DNA of 64,000 nucleotides from contig OX392527.1 in the NCBI GenBank assembly GCA_947623455.1, forward strand, positions 8,428,001 through 8,492,000, given 5' to 3'. Position 1 is the stretch's first letter, and each line of letters starts with the position of its first letter. The position numbers and the translations under genes were made by a program. Positions 21,601 through 30,311 of the stretch are shown one piece after another. A model generated the notes under the pieces. The model searched no databases and had not been told where the DNA came from. It saw nothing but the letters and a program-made list of their open reading frames with translations. Origin of the DNA: Mimachlamys varia (taxonomy: Eukaryota > Mollusca > Bivalvia > Pectinida > Pectinidae).

Positions 21601-24425
21601 TGTTAATAATAACAGTAGTTTCTCTTTTTATAACTAAAGTCTGTTGCTCAATCCACTGTCTTCTTAAATACCAATATCAACACGGAAAACGTTTATTAAA
21701 TATGACGTAACACACACATATTCTGGACCTTTTAAATTTAGTAATAGATACAGTATGCCAAAAAAATGAATTAAATGTATCATACAGCTGTTTCGTCTTC
21801 CTATGATCGTGATGCTAGTCAAGTAGATGGTTACTATATATCTAGTAAGGAGTGGATAATTGTAAGCCTTGCAGACGTTTTCTACCGTCCAAATCTTCAT
21901 CGAAGATGTTTTAAATACTTCATATTGATTGATCCATTTTCCTAGGATTTCTACCTTGATTTTGTTACAGATACTTGCGTTGTAAATCCGAAGTTATCCA
22001 CAATAATCAAACACTGTCGTGATGAATATGGATGGACGGATGATGATGCAAAACACTATCTGCCCGGCTGGAAAAAGCCTCCAAAAGAAAATATCACGGC
22101 ATTAAAGGAGGAAAAGTCGCCCTGGGTGTATCAGAACTCTGTACAGCTGAAAAGTGCTCCCTACATGGGCACCATCTCAACGTACAAGGGAGGCGGTTAT
22201 GTTGCCCTCTTCGAACGCAATGTCACGTGGACCAATCGCATCATTGAACAGTTAAAGAAAGATGTTTGGATGGATGTTTATACTCGAGGCGTGTTCCTTG
22301 AATTTGCTGTGTATAATCCTAACATCAACTTGTTCAGTTCTGCTATCCTACTGACCGAGTTTATATCATCCGGCGGAGCTGTTGCAAGGATTGAATTCAA
22401 GGTATGGTGAACATCCGATACTATATTATATTATTTCTATCTGTAACGGGGATTTTGAACGTGGTGTATATTTTAGTAGTCATTGTTTCATTGTTTTAAT
22501 ATAATGCGGGTAATTGATCTTTATGCAAGAGTGTTTAAGTGTTTTAATTATTCAGTCTACCAAAATTTCATTCATACATGTTTCAAATATCGATTGGCAA
22601 TGCCTTAAATCTTTCCTACAGGTGTTCCGATTGCTGAACTATGTGGGAGCCTTCGGTATACTGGTCGTCATATTCCAAGTGATCTACGCTTGCTTCAGCC
22701 TGTATTTCTTCATTCGTTGTATCAAGAAAGTACGAAAAGAAAAGATGAAGTACTTTGGTCGCTTTTGGAACCTGCTAGAATTCATTCTTTTGTGTTTCTG
22801 TATTGCCGTCATTGCGATGTATGCTTTCAAACAAATCCTATCTGAGTTGACGATGCGAGCATTAAAGGATCCAGACAAAGGTATGTATATCATATTTTAG
22901 ATATAAATTTCCGAAGATGTTCTTTTCTTCAATTGACAAAGTAGTATCCGTTTTTTTGAGTTTTAAGCACATAATTTCAACAGATGAGCCTCACTCTATA
23001 GGAAGGTTAATTGTCATGGAAGCTTGGAGAAAAATATATTCAATAACAACCTTTATCCGATTGTTATTCGCCCTTAATAGCAACTTTATATACAGGTACT
23101 ACATACTTTGGTATCCGAAGGATAATTTGCCGGTTATCGTTCAATTTTGATCGAACTTTAGCATGTATGCAGATAAAACAAAAAAAAAATTCAGGTTTAA
23201 ACTTTGAATGAAATTCATGAATAATTAATTAGTATGTTGCATCCCGATCGATAATGGTTTCTGCACGTTAAATTAGACCAATTAGACCAAGGACTTGGTC
23301 AATGCAGTTGTACTGTTACCAAAGGGAGGCAATCCAAAAGCAAATTAATTCACAAATCATCAACCTTGGCTGATCTAGTTTATGACGTTACATCTTTAAC
23401 CTCATATGAAGCATGTTTTTCAACATGCTATTTCTATACATTAAGATACTATTAGGTATGCATGTCATGGTATAGGGCACGTGTATATTGCTTCGCCTTA
23501 TGTTACTCCTGTTACATTATATAAACTGCAGTGCAACTGTGGTGCACAAAACGTTTATTTGTTGAAGAAGACTCTTCCGGAACACCTGGTCTTTTGCTCT
23601 TGTACTATTACGAGTGTCTCTATGCGAATCTTTCCTTTGTTCATATTAATCCTCTGGTTTTATCAATTTTGAGTTCGGATTATTGTTTTGGTGACGTTTG
23701 GTATTCTCTGATTTTTTATCACTTTTTGCGAGCGTTTTTAATCAGGATGCTGTTCCTTGTGTTTTGAAAGATTTCTGTATCGAAGTTTTGGATTCGTGCA
23801 TTTTGCGGTTTAGGTAATGCCTTTCTGACTTGTATTGAAAGCTTATCTTTGGAAAAATTGTTTTTTGAATATCAATTGCATTGTGTTTCATTTTTCTGTT
23901 GCAGCTGACTACGTAAACTTCCAATCCATGGCTATGTATGACGAACTGTTCGGATGGATGATGGCGTGTGTTGTGTTCTTGGCTACCGTCCAGTTCCTAA
24001 AACTGCTCCAGTTCAACAGGAAAATGAACATGCTTGGGGACACGATCAAAGTAGCAACCAAAGATCTAAAGGTTTTCTCGATAGCCTTTGCGTTATATTT
24101 CTTTGCGTTTACAGCATGCGGACATCTTCTGTTTGGAACATCTATTCTTGCTTATGCCAGTTTGTTGGGTTCTGCTGAGTCCATGTTCGCCTTCACCCTC
24201 GGAAGCTTTGACTTCGCCGCCATGGCCGACGTAAACAAGGTCCTTGGACCACTCTTCTTCTTCACCTTTGTGGGTGTGGTGTACGTGGGGCTTATGAGCA
24301 TGTTCTTTACCATAATTGGCGATGCATTCACAGAGGTCAAGGCTAATGTCGAAACGAGCAAGAACGACTACGAGATAGTTGGCTTCATTTGGAAGAAAAT
24401 GAAGGGTGTGCTAGGATTGACTTAA
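2..24425 (+). CDS. Gene 1: polycystin-1-family protein, 5'-partial, 21 exons (REJ-GPS-PLAT-11TM channel)
   Basis: Spliced on the + strand from 21 exons (2-691, 3174-3299, 4292-4385, 5048-5448, 6442-6631, 6917-7698, 8567-8717, 11708-12058, 12254-12411, 13057-13287, 13986-14156, 15042-15202, 15852-16182, 16624-17014, 17268-17407, 17965-18103, 20411-20649, 21355-21532, 21971-22401, 22622-22880, 23905-24425). They sum to 6135 nt with no internal stop and matching phases at every junction. Order in the fragment: REJ region (residues 1-440), basic and low-complexity linkers (440-760), pre-GPS region, GPS (about 965-1030) with a CMTNHLT cleavage motif, TM1, PLAT (about 1059-1175), TM2-TM6, polycystin extracellular domain (1583-1785), TM7-TM11 with a pore-like LGSFDF segment. 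Known for the family: large self-cleaved membrane receptors or cation channels. The exact orthologue is not assignable. The protein ends soon after TM11, without the C-terminal coiled coil seen in gene 2. Confidence 0.9.
1128..1800. repeat. 76-bp minisatellite, about 9 copies
   Basis: In gene 1 intron 692-3173. Units contain GATACCTTCTATGTAATAAC and a TATATATA spacer of changing length. The rest of this intron (1801-3173) is AT-rich and shows nothing recognisable. Confidence 0.92.
3174..3299 (+). CDS. Gene 1 exon: post-REJ helical segment
   Basis: 42 codons, phase 0 to 0, acceptor TATTGTAG and donor G|GTAAGT. Encodes LKELALTVVAAVTNYATDV and ends KSTDTAR. It corresponds in length and phase to the 129-bp exon at 43612-43740 of gene 2. 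The last 21 bases of the exon and the donor are repeated about 12 times in the intron that follows. Confidence 0.75.
3282..4062. repeat. About 64-bp minisatellite, 12 copies, carrying a 5' splice site
   Basis: Each unit contains the last 21 bases of exon 3174-3299 (GTCGACGGACACAGCTCGG) followed by GTAAGT or GTAGGT and about 43 bases of intron. The first unit overlaps the real exon end. Confidence 0.93.
4292..4385 (+). CDS. Gene 1 exon: post-REJ segment
   Basis: 94 bp, phase 0 to 1, acceptor GAATAG and donor G|GTATGC. Encodes EKAAGAINNTGELIKTKFAN and onward. Equivalent to the 103-bp gene 2 exon at 43150-43252, with the same phases. Confidence 0.75.
5048..5448 (+). CDS. Gene 1 exon: post-REJ helical region
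   Basis: 401 bp, phase 1 to 0. Begins DQVNTLSNVAPTGEAEKKEE, parallel to [13 protein letters not shown] in gene 2. I end it at the strong donor GTGAGT (5449) because only this gives phase 0 into the next exon; the frame stays open to 5595 but that part is taken as intron read-through. Confidence 0.72.
6442..6631 (+). CDS. Gene 1 exon: poly-arginine linker
   Basis: 190 bp, phase 0 to 1, acceptor TTCTAG and donor G|GTAACG. Encodes a conserved-looking helix (QAGSAGAVSSMSGL), then ERCRRRRRRRSG, seven arginines in a row, then MKVTSEGISLNIEMGG, which resembles the pre-GPS segment of gene 2 ([14 protein letters not shown]). The basic run could be a furin-type site; that is inference. Confidence 0.7.
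6917..7698 (+). CDS. Gene 1 exon: basic patch plus Gly/Ser/Thr-rich tandem-repeat linker
   Basis: 782 bp, phase 1 to 0, acceptor TTTATAG, donor GTG|GTATGT. Starts ENSNSLMSKVAKKKRKKVT and continues into about 180 residues made mostly of Gly, Ser, Thr, Asp and Asn. DNA from 7306 repeats with a 156-bp period (52 codons, so in frame), about 2.3 copies. Gene 2 has no counterpart at this place. Phases match both neighbours, which supports coding use. Likely an extracellular, possibly O-glycosylated spacer (inference). Confidence 0.7.
7306..7665 (+). repeat. 156-bp coding tandem repeat, 2.3 copies
   Basis: GGAACGGACAGCGGGA recurs at 7306, 7462 and 7618. The period is 52 codons, so the reading frame is kept in the Gly/Ser/Thr linker of gene 1. 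Confidence 0.9.
7957..8003. repeat. 24-bp tandem duplication
   Basis: CTTTTCAACAGCCCAAGAGC occurs twice in direct succession within the gene 1 intron 7699-8566. The rest of that intron shows nothing recognisable. Confidence 0.75.
8567..8717 (+). CDS. Gene 1 exon: pre-GPS segment
   Basis: 151 bp, phase 0 to 1, acceptor TTTTAG, donor T|GTAAGT. Encodes VSSLDLVDPETGEPIKIEGS, a beta-strand pattern that parallels [16 protein letters not shown] in gene 2 and is typical of the region just before the polycystin GPS (GAIN-like fold). Confidence 0.75.
9405..11140. repeat. 49-bp minisatellite, about 35 copies
   Basis: Fills most of gene 1 intron 8718-11707. Unit contains GAGGTTCCTGAGGGGATCGC and TACAGGGATAATTGGGTAAC. 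A variant with a shorter CCTGTAGGATCGCAGATGCA appears in clusters, showing higher-order spread. It does not touch an exon. Confidence 0.94.
11708..12058 (+). CDS. Gene 1 exon: pre-GPS (GAIN-like) region
   Basis: 351 bp, phase 1 to 1, acceptor TGTCCCAG. Encodes KCEVPVYNATIRQVRGAAPV through TNGEFTVAVSLE. The only donor giving a continuous homologous reading is GCAAGT at 12059, so the following intron appears to be of GC-AG type. Several N-X-S/T sequons fit an extracellular location. Confidence 0.78.
12254..12411 (+). CDS. Gene 1 exon: GPS domain, N-terminal half
   Basis: 158 bp, phase 1 to 0, acceptor ATATAG, donor G|GTAAGT. Encodes TFYTILTITYGITEGHVDF then TSGCLFWDETTESFISNGTR. The Cys-X-X-Trp pattern is the GPS hallmark and matches [14 protein letters not shown] in gene 2. 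The exon end and donor are repeated three more times in the intron. Confidence 0.85.
12404..12503. repeat. 26-bp repeat, 4 copies, carrying a 5' splice site
   Basis: ACGGCACAAGGGTAAGTCAC units begin in the last bases of exon 12254-12411 and repeat its donor three times in the intron. The remaining intron to 13056 shows nothing recognisable. Confidence 0.9.
13057..13287 (+). CDS. Gene 1 exon: GPS cleavage site and TM1
   Basis: 231 bp, phase 0 to 0. Encodes CMTNHLTSFGGDFAVPPNTI, which contains the HL-T autoproteolysis tripeptide of GPS/GAIN domains, followed by a hydrophobic helix (STVISLMGVYIILMIWARYM) that is TM1. Gene 2 exon 39210-39443 is the equal (234 bp, same phases). Confidence 0.92.
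13540..13945. repeat. 33-bp minisatellite, about 12 copies
   Basis: Unit GATAACAGTCCAGTATGTTG plus a G-rich GTTTGGGGGTTA part, in gene 1 intron 13288-13985, ending about 40 bp before the acceptor of the PLAT exon. Confidence 0.93.
13986..14156 (+). CDS. Gene 1 exon: PLAT domain, first part
   Basis: 171 bp, phase 0 to 0, acceptor ATACCAG, donor AAG|GTCAGT. Encodes WGASPLDDNLPTDNYHYQVT, VQTGVRK and GVSFILSGEECDTGVR, the typical first strands of the PLAT (lipoxygenase/polycystin) beta-sandwich, which sits on the cytoplasmic side after TM1. Confidence 0.9.
14283..14705. repeat. 60-bp minisatellite, about 7 copies
   Basis: Unit contains ATTAACGTTAATGCTGTGG and AACAGAGAATAGGGACATTA, in gene 1 intron 14157-15041. 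Confidence 0.92.
15042..15202 (+). CDS. Gene 1 exon: PLAT domain, second part
   Basis: 161 bp, phase 0 to 2, the same size and phases as gene 2 exon 38024-38184. Encodes [20 protein letters not shown] then WYLDQVQITDLQTGDR; the RIWHDN and WYL motifs are diagnostic of polycystin PLAT. Confidence 0.93.
15742..15761 (+). repeat. Poly-G run
   Basis: TGG followed by a run of about 16 to 17 G, in gene 1 intron 15203-15851. The same intron has two diverged copies of a CCGGACAA...AAAACTAC/TTACGGG-type segment near 15271 and 15570. Confidence 0.7.
15852..16182 (+). CDS. Gene 1 exon: PLAT end to TM2
   Basis: 331 bp, phase 2 to 0. Encodes [19 protein letters not shown], the end of PLAT, then FTRVQRISCCVSLLFMTMIT, the start of TM2. 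The reading frame and amino-acid identity to gene 2 ([14 protein letters not shown]) are strong. Confidence 0.92.
16430..16560 (+). repeat. Dispersed repeat family B, copy 1
   Basis: TTGTCCTTTGTTCCTATTTG, AGTTTTATTGGTTCGTGTTC and TCTGATTTTG align with 23560-23740 and, in reverse, with 38745-38880 and 42645-42810. In gene 1 intron 16183-16623. Confidence 0.6.
16624..17014 (+). CDS. Gene 1 exon: TM3, basic loop, TM4 start
   Basis: 391 bp, phase 0 to 1, acceptor TATTTCAG, donor T|GTGAGT. VFVSFASTMIVFPVNFILMT is TM3 and FFRKCRPRKN the following basic motif; a Lys-rich cytoplasmic loop (KKKKRKKKPG) leads to PHWCIYIAWV at TM4. Confidence 0.9.
17152..17276 (+). repeat. About 50-bp imperfect repeat, 3 copies, carrying a 3' splice site
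   Basis: TTCGTTTTTCGTGTTTCAG|TGTG, TTCGTTTTTTGTGTTCAAG|TGTG and TCCGTTTTTCGTGTTCCAG|TGTG; only the last is used by exon 17268-17407. The middle copy has lost CAG (CAAG). Confidence 0.85.
17268..17407 (+). CDS. Gene 1 exon: TM4 to TM5
   Basis: 140 bp, phase 1 to 0, acceptor GTTCCAG. Encodes FFSITSSGFFTILYSMEWG and LMSFFQSVIVVQPIK, aligned with [17 protein letters not shown] and ITVIQPTK of gene 2. Two older copies of the acceptor lie just upstream. Confidence 0.9.
17965..18103 (+). CDS. Gene 1 exon: TM5 end and acidic loop
   Basis: 139 bp, phase 0 to 1, acceptor TTGTAG, donor G|GTTAGT. VFVLVAFIACILKKPDLDDE completes TM5 and is followed by an acidic cytoplasmic stretch. About 21 exon bases plus the donor recur some 16 times in the intron. 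Confidence 0.85.
18077..18805. repeat. 43-bp minisatellite, about 16 copies, carrying a 5' splice site
   Basis: Units contain AGAGCAATACCGCTATTGACG, the end of exon 17965-18103, then GTGAGTAG or GTTAGTAG and about 15 intron bases. Many copies keep a good donor. Confidence 0.94.
18993..19730. repeat. 48-bp minisatellite, about 15 copies
   Basis: Unit contains ACCAGCATCACTGGAAACCA and TGTGTTGTCAGTTTGTCCGT. Highly uniform, open in several frames because 48 is a multiple of 3; it is intronic in gene 1 (18104-20410). Confidence 0.95.
20411..20649 (+). CDS. Gene 1 exon: cytoplasmic helix and TM6
   Basis: 239 bp, phase 1 to 0, acceptor TTTTACAG, donor AAG|GTAGAT. A charged helix (EEQRQLRMMELKMEEVIREI) precedes TM6 (GIYALFVLILFFLSYQTRD). 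This corresponds to S1 of the polycystin channel core. Confidence 0.9.
21355..21532 (+). CDS. Gene 1 exon: polycystin extracellular domain, start
   Basis: 178 bp, phase 0 to 1. Encodes STVADYWNWLENKLIPNLYA and RRVGLPRLRQLRVKEG. The motif with PRLRQLRVK is characteristic of the polycystin (TOP) extracellular domain between S1 and S2. Gene 2 equal: 33166-33340. Confidence 0.92.
21700..21835 (+). repeat. Dispersed repeat family A, copy 1
   Basis: Shares ATGACGTAA, TAGATACAGTATGCC and CATACAGCTGTTTCGTC with 52104-52240. In gene 1 intron 21533-21970. Confidence 0.75.
21971..22401 (+). CDS. Gene 1 exon: polycystin extracellular domain, main part
   Basis: 431 bp, phase 1 to 0. Encodes CVVNPKLSTIIKHCRDEYGW, then TISTYKGGGYVALFERNVTW and VYTRGVFLEFAVYNPNINLF, hallmark strands of the polycystin domain (GGY motif, RAVFVEFTVYN-type motif). 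Confidence 0.94.
22622..22880 (+). CDS. Gene 1 exon: TM7 and TM8 (S2-S3)
   Basis: 259 bp, phase 0 to 1. Two hydrophobic helices (GAFGILVVIFQVIYACFSLY and NLLEFILLCFCIAVIAMYAF) are joined by the basic loop RCIKKVRKEKMKYFGRFW, typical of polycystin S2-S3. Confidence 0.92.
23560..23740 (+). repeat. Dispersed repeat family B, copy 2
   Basis: Contains CTCTTCCGGAACACCTGGTC, TCCTTTGTTCATATTAATCC and ATTGTTTTGGTGACGTTTGG. In gene 1 intron 22881-23904. Confidence 0.65.
23905..24425 (+). CDS. Gene 1 terminal exon: TM9-TM11 and pore
   Basis: 521 bp, enters in phase 1 and ends at TAA 24423-24425. ELFGWMMACVVFLATVQFLK is S4-like, LKVFSIAFALYFFAFTACGH S5, LGSFDFAAMADV the pore loop, and GPLFFFTFVGVVYVGLMSMF S6. 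Only about 30 residues follow S6, so the cytoplasmic tail is very short. Confidence 0.94.
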
Positions 24426-26319
24426 ATATGTTGAGGACAGCAGGATGTGATAGAACGGTTCACTACTTTGAAACCTCTATTGCAACTATTTAAAATCCGT
24501 CCTACAGTACTTTCATATTGACGTATGAGCACGTTATTTTGAGACATGTTTTAATCTTGTTACACAAACCAGTCACTTAGATTACAATTCGACTGTTAAC
24601 AGACGACCCGGCCAAGTTGGGGAATGATAAAACTAAATAAAGTTATACGACTAAGAAATATTCTTTTGTCTAATCCTATTGTAATGCAGAACACAAGACC
24701 ATAAAAATTAAAGTCATTGAAACATAAAACTAACTTAACTTTAATACAAACACAATACAAAATTTGAGTATTTTCCTGAACAAATTACGGAAGCTGTTAT
24801 ATTGTTATATGAAAAAGACACGGTTGCCAAAGTTAAGGTAGTTTTTAGTATGTATGTATCCTGCACTTTTAGCTTTAGAGTTGTGCGGATAGTTCCGTGT
24901 AGTAATTGTAAGTATACTACAAGAAAATGGTATGCCCGTCTCGAAGTTCATCCCAGAAATATTTCTTTTTAAATAGGGGAACAGAATTTTACGGAATATT
25001 ACAATAGAATGATTATGTTTGTATTAGTGATGGGACTGGTATTCTTGGATTTTTCAAAAACTATTTCGGGCCCGTCTTGGATCGATTTGTCACTTATTAA
25101 CCTAGTCATACTGCCGACAGACAAGACCGAAAGTGAGGTATATTAGTACATCACATGTTAATGTATTGGAAAAAACTAAAGTGGCTAGCACAAATGTTTT
25201 TCTTTATATCAACAAACTTGGCAAACTTGGCGATTGTCATGATAGAAAGTCATAGGAACTTCATTTGAGATTCCTAGTTTGGCAAAAAATCATCCCGTTT
25301 TATGTCGACCTAATCTGGAAATTGTCGCTATCTTATACTATGTCGACATCTTTCATATTTTAAGTCGAAATATTTAACTTGTAAATCGGATTTGACGGCA
25401 GAAATATATATTTCCATATTTTCTATTGATATATAAATTATTGAGCTTCATACCTTATTACCAGTCCATTTACCAATTATCATGTATCTGTTTTTGTATG
25501 GGTTCACCAGCACGTCGATGTCGTGACTTTCCACAAATTCACCCACCATTAAAACCTCTACAGTATGGCTTTGTACTTAATCATTTTTGAAACAAATCAT
25601 AAAATTTCAAAACTATGTGAATCCTTCGAATTTTAAGAGAAAATTTACAGGTAAATCGTTTAATTGGCACATTGGAAATATAACAGAATTGTATGTTTGA
25701 GCGGTAGATTGTTTTCGCATCACAAATAAAATAAACCAAGTGGAAATTGTAATAATAAATTGAATAACTGTAATTGTAACTTAATTAGAAATAAAGCATT
25801 TGAATTAAAGGGTTTTCTTGTCTGTATGGTCTACGTTGAAATTACCCTACAATTAAATGTTTGCGAAAAGAATTTTTTCTGACATAATACATGTATAAAG
25901 AAATGATTCGCGAAAGAAAACATATTTTCAATTAGTGTCGACCTTTCGTGTATATATTTATTTATAGTATATATAACATCACTTAATAAACACCGCATAT
26001 TTCATGTACATGTTTTTGTGTATTTATCATATATAAGTCATTCAGCTGGATTTTGATAACTAAAAACATCGGTTAGAGTAGTAAGCACGTAGTTCATTCT
26101 GTGAAAAAACCTAGCCGGAATTTCCCATGATCCATCAGATATAAATATTTTACATATATCACGATACAAATATTCATGATTCTGTTAATATTACTGATTC
26201 GGTCAATAAACATTAGTTTGTCTCATATATAAAACATAACATAAAACAAAAACATTTATTTTCAATGCACATTTATTTGCCAGTATTTAAATTCGTTCTG
26301 TCCCATGTGTATTACTTTT
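24426..26319. other. Intergenic, AT-rich, no gene seen
   Basis: 3' flank of gene 1. Apart from the AATAAA at 24636 I see no open frame with coding character, no RNA gene and no clear element. Confidence 0.6.
24636..24641 (+). terminator. Candidate polyadenylation signal of gene 1
   Basis: AATAAA 211 bp after the gene 1 stop codon. The context is AT-rich with a downstream T-rich stretch. Position fits a short 3' UTR, but no transcript evidence is available here. Confidence 0.45.
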
Positions 26320-29300
26320 TAGCCTGTCTCGTGTGTCTACCAATCTGGTCTGTCTCGTGTATCTATCAATCTGGTCTGTCTCGTGTATCTATCAATCAGG
26401 TCTGTCTCGAGTGTCTAACAATCTGGTCTGTCTCGTGTATCTACCAATCTGGTCTCTCTCGTGTATCTATCAATCTGGTCTGTCTCGTGTGTCTAACAAT
26501 CTGGTCGGTCTCGTGTGTTTATCAATCTGGTCTGTCTCGTGTGTCTACCAATCTGGTCTGTCTCGTGTATCTACCAATCTGGTCTGTCTCGTGTATCTAC
26601 CAATCTGGTCTGTCTCGTGTGTCTAACAATATGATCTGTCTCGTGTGTCTATCACGCTGATCTGTCTCGTGTGTCTATCACGCTGGTCTGTCTCGTGTGT
26701 CTACCAATCTGGTCTGTCTCGTGTATCTACCAATCTGGTCTGTCTCGTGTGTCTAACAATCGGATCTGTCTCGTGTGTCTATCACGCTGATCTGTCTCGT
26801 GTGTTTATCACGCTGGTCTGTCTCGTGTGTCTACCAATCTGGTCTGTCTCGTGTGTCTAACAATCGGATCTGTCTCGTGTGTCTATCACGCTGATCTGTC
26901 TCGTGTGTTTATCACGCTGGTCTGTCTCGTGTGTCTATCAATCTGGTCTGTCTCGTGTGTCTACCAATCTGGTCTGTCTCGTGTGTCTAACAATCGGATC
27001 TGTCTCGTGTGTCTATCACGCTGATCTGTCTCGTGTGTTTATCACGCTGGTCTGTCTCGTGTGTCTATCAATCTGGTCTGTCTCGTGTGTCTACCAATCT
27101 GGTCTGTCTCGTGTGTCTATAAATCAGGTCTGTCTCGCGTGTCTAACAATCTGGTCTGTCTCGTGTGTCTAACAATCGGATCTGTCTCGTGTGTCTATCA
27201 CGCTGATCTGTCTCGTGTGTTTATCACGCTGGTCTGTCTCGTGTGTCTATCAATCTGGTCTGTCTCGTGTGTCTACCAATCTGGTCTGTCTCGTGTGTCT
27301 AACAATCGGATCTGTCTCGTGTGTCTATCCCGCTGATCTGTCTCGTGTGTCTATCACGCTGGTCTGTCTCGTGTGTCTATCAATCTGGTCTGTCTCGTGT
27401 GTCTACCAATCTGGTCTGTCTCGTGTGTCTAACAATCTGGTCTGTCTCGTATGTCTAACAATCTGGTCTGTCTCGTTTGTCTATCAATCTGGTCTGTCTC
27501 GTGTGTCTTACAATCGGGTCTGTCTCGTGTGTCTAACAATCTGGTCTGTCTCGTGTATCTACCAATATGATCTGTCTCGTGTGTCTATCACGCTGATCTG
27601 TCTCGTGTGTCTATCACGCTGGTCTGTCTCGTGTGTCTACCAATCTGGTCTGTCTCGTGTATCTACCAATCTGGTCTATCTCGTGTGTCTAACAATCGGA
27701 TCTGTCTCGTGTGTCTATCACGCTGATCTGTCTCGTGTGTTTATCACGCTGGTCTGTCTCGTGTGTCTACCAATCTGGTCTGTCCCGTGTGTCTAACAAT
27801 CGGATCTGTCTCGTGTGTCTATCACGCTGATCTGTCTCGTGTGTTTATCACGCTGGTCTGTCTCGTGTGTCTATCAATCTGGTCTGTCTCGTGTGTCTAC
27901 CAATCTGGTCTGTCTCGTGTGTCTAACAATCGGATCTGTCTCGTGTGTCTATCACGCTGATCTGTCTCGTGTGTTTATCACGCTGGTCTGTCTCGTGTGT
28001 CTATCAATCAGGTCTGTCTCGCGTGTCTAACAATCTGGTCTGTCTCGTGTGTCTATCAATCAGGTCTGTCTCGCGTGTCTAACAATCTGGTCTGTCTCGT
28101 GTGTCTAACAATCAGGTCTGTCTCGTGTGTCTAACAATCTGGTCTGTCTCGTTTGTCTATTAATCTGGTCTGTCTCGTGTGTCTACCAATCTGGTCTGTC
28201 TCGTGTGTCTAACAATCTGGTCTGTCTCGTGTGTCTAACAATCTGGTCTGTCTCGTGTGTCTATCAATAAGTCTGTCTCGTGTGTCTATCAATCTGGTCT
28301 GTCTCGTGTGTCTATCAATCAGGTCTGTCTTGTGTGTCTAACAATCTGGTCTGTCTCGTGTGTCTATCAATCAGGTCTGTCTTTTGTGTCTAACAATCTG
28401 GTCTGTCTCGTGTGTCTAACAATCTGGTCTGTCTCGTGTGTCTAACAATCTGGTCTGTCTCGTGTGTCTAACAATCTGGTCTGTCTCGTGTGTCTATCAA
28501 TAAGTCTGTCTCGTGTGTCTATCAATCTGGTCTCTCTCGTGTGTCTATCAATCAGGTCTGTCTTGTGTGTCTAACAATCTGGTCTGTCTCGTGTGTCTAT
28601 CAATCAGGTCTGTTTTGTGTGTCTAACAATCTGGTCTGTCTCGTGTGTCTAACAATCTGGTCTGTCTCGTGTGTCTAACAATCTGGTCTGTCTCGTGTGT
28701 CTATCAATCTGGTCTGTCTTGTGTGTCTATCAATAAGTCTGTCTCGTGTGTCTATCAATCTGGTCTGTCTCGTGTGTCTATCAATCAGGTCTGTCTTGTG
28801 TGTCTAACAATCTGGTCTGTCTCGTGTATCTTTCAATCAGGTCTGTCTCGTGTGTCTATCAATCAAGTCTGTCTCGTGTGTCTATCAATCTGGTCTGTCT
28901 CGTGTGTCTATCAATCAGGTCTGTCTTGTGTGTCTAACAATCTGGTCTGTCTCGTGTGTCTTTCAATCAGGTCTGTCTCGTGTGTCTATCAATCAGGTCT
29001 GTCTCGTGTGTCTATCAATCAGGTCTGTCTCGTGTGTCTATCAATCAAGTCGGTCTCGTGTGTCTATCAATCTGGTCTGTCTCGTGTGTCTATCAATCTG
29101 GTCTGTCTCGTGTGTTTAACAATCTGGTCTGTCACATGTGTCTATCAATCAGGTCTGTCTCGTGTGTCTATCAATCTGGTCGGTCTCGTGTGTCTATCAA
29201 TCTGGTCGGTCTCGTGTGTCTAACAATCTGGTCTGTCTCGTGTGTCTATCAATCAGGTCTGTCTCGTGTGTCTATCAATCAAGTCGGTCTCGTGTGTCTA

Positions 29301-29455
29301 TCAATCTGGTCTGTCTCGTGTATCTATCAATCTGGTCTGTCTCGTGTGTCTACCAATCTGGTCTGTCTCGTGTGTCTACCAATCTGGTATGTCTCGTGTG
29401 TCTATCAATCTGGCCTGTCACATGTGTCTACCGATCCAGTTTGTCTCGTGGCTCT
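26320..29455. repeat. 26-bp intergenic minisatellite, about 120 copies, with higher-order structure
   Basis: Unit TCTGTCTCGTGTGTCTATCA plus ATCTGG and variants. It lies between the 3' ends of genes 1 and 2. Variant blocks (AACAATCGGATC, TATCACGCTGATC) recur every 4 to 7 units; a shortened CAATAAGTC unit recurs at about 28264, 28498 and 28731, giving a period of about 235 bp. Flanking intergenic DNA (24642-26319, 29456-30311) is AT-rich with no gene seen. Confidence 0.95.
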
Positions 29456-30311
29456 GTCATCCCGGTACCACTCGCTCGTCTAACAACAATCCTTGATATC
29501 CACTGGCGCGTCGTAACAAATAACAGTAAATAACAGTGTATCACAGCTAGTATACAAGAAACATATGATGTAACATGGTGACGACGAGAAATTAAACAAG
29601 AACTTAACTAGGCAACATTATTTATTGTATGATATAATCCGATATTCCTATATATATCGTTAGGACCGAAACCGCTAATACTCCTCAGCTTTACTACTAA
29701 TACTGAATAACATGGTCGCCTTTCCCGCTTTATCCGGACCAATGTTATCGACAAGGAAAATATTTATACAATTGTAATTACTGATATTTGAGCAAATAAT
29801 AGAAAAGGCAATAACCAGTATCTAAAGTAAAAAGTAGTATAATATATCCGCTTGCTGATGAAAACACCTTCTTTTGATTTACAAAAAAATATTTCTCCTG
29901 ACTGAATGATTTTGATTTCACTGCACTAAAGTTACAATTGGAAATAAAACTATTTCATGATTTAATAAAAGTGTGTTGGGTAAATAGGTGATGGTAATAA
30001 AACAGACTGTATGGGGACGTTAGGGCTAAGTCAGTGAGTTTATGTGGTGGTAAAGATCAACTACAAACAACGTACATGTGTGTGTGATGGAACAAAAGCA
30101 TAAATAGTTTCTGACATCATAATGAAACAGAAAAAAAATCTGGAGGTGTACACATATGATTTAATAGTGAGTGGGAAAATAACCTTGGGATTAGTTTACG
30201 ACCACGGGGATACAATTTGGAGGTTAATTTGGGACTTCATTTGCCACCTTTAAAGGCTTGGCTGTGATCTTAGCCTCCGCAGTAGCTATCATCTATAGGG
30301 ATTGAGTTTCA
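29456..30311. other. 3' flank / 3' UTR of gene 2
   Basis: AT-rich stretch between the 26-bp array and the gene 2 stop. It probably contains the gene 2 3' UTR. No other feature seen. Confidence 0.5.
29621..29626 (-). terminator. Candidate polyadenylation signal of gene 2
   Basis: TTTATT on + (AATAAA on -), about 690 bp past the stop codon of gene 2 and just outside the 26-bp array. Other AT-rich variants are closer, so the choice is uncertain. Confidence 0.3.

Noticed and set aside
26320..29455. CRISPR-like array
   Set aside because: Repeats are head to tail without unique spacers, in an animal intergenic region; it is a minisatellite.
26265..29533. Repetitive Val-Ser-Cys-Val-Tyr-Gln frames on +
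   Set aside because: 26-bp intergenic array; no unique sequence, no splice logic.
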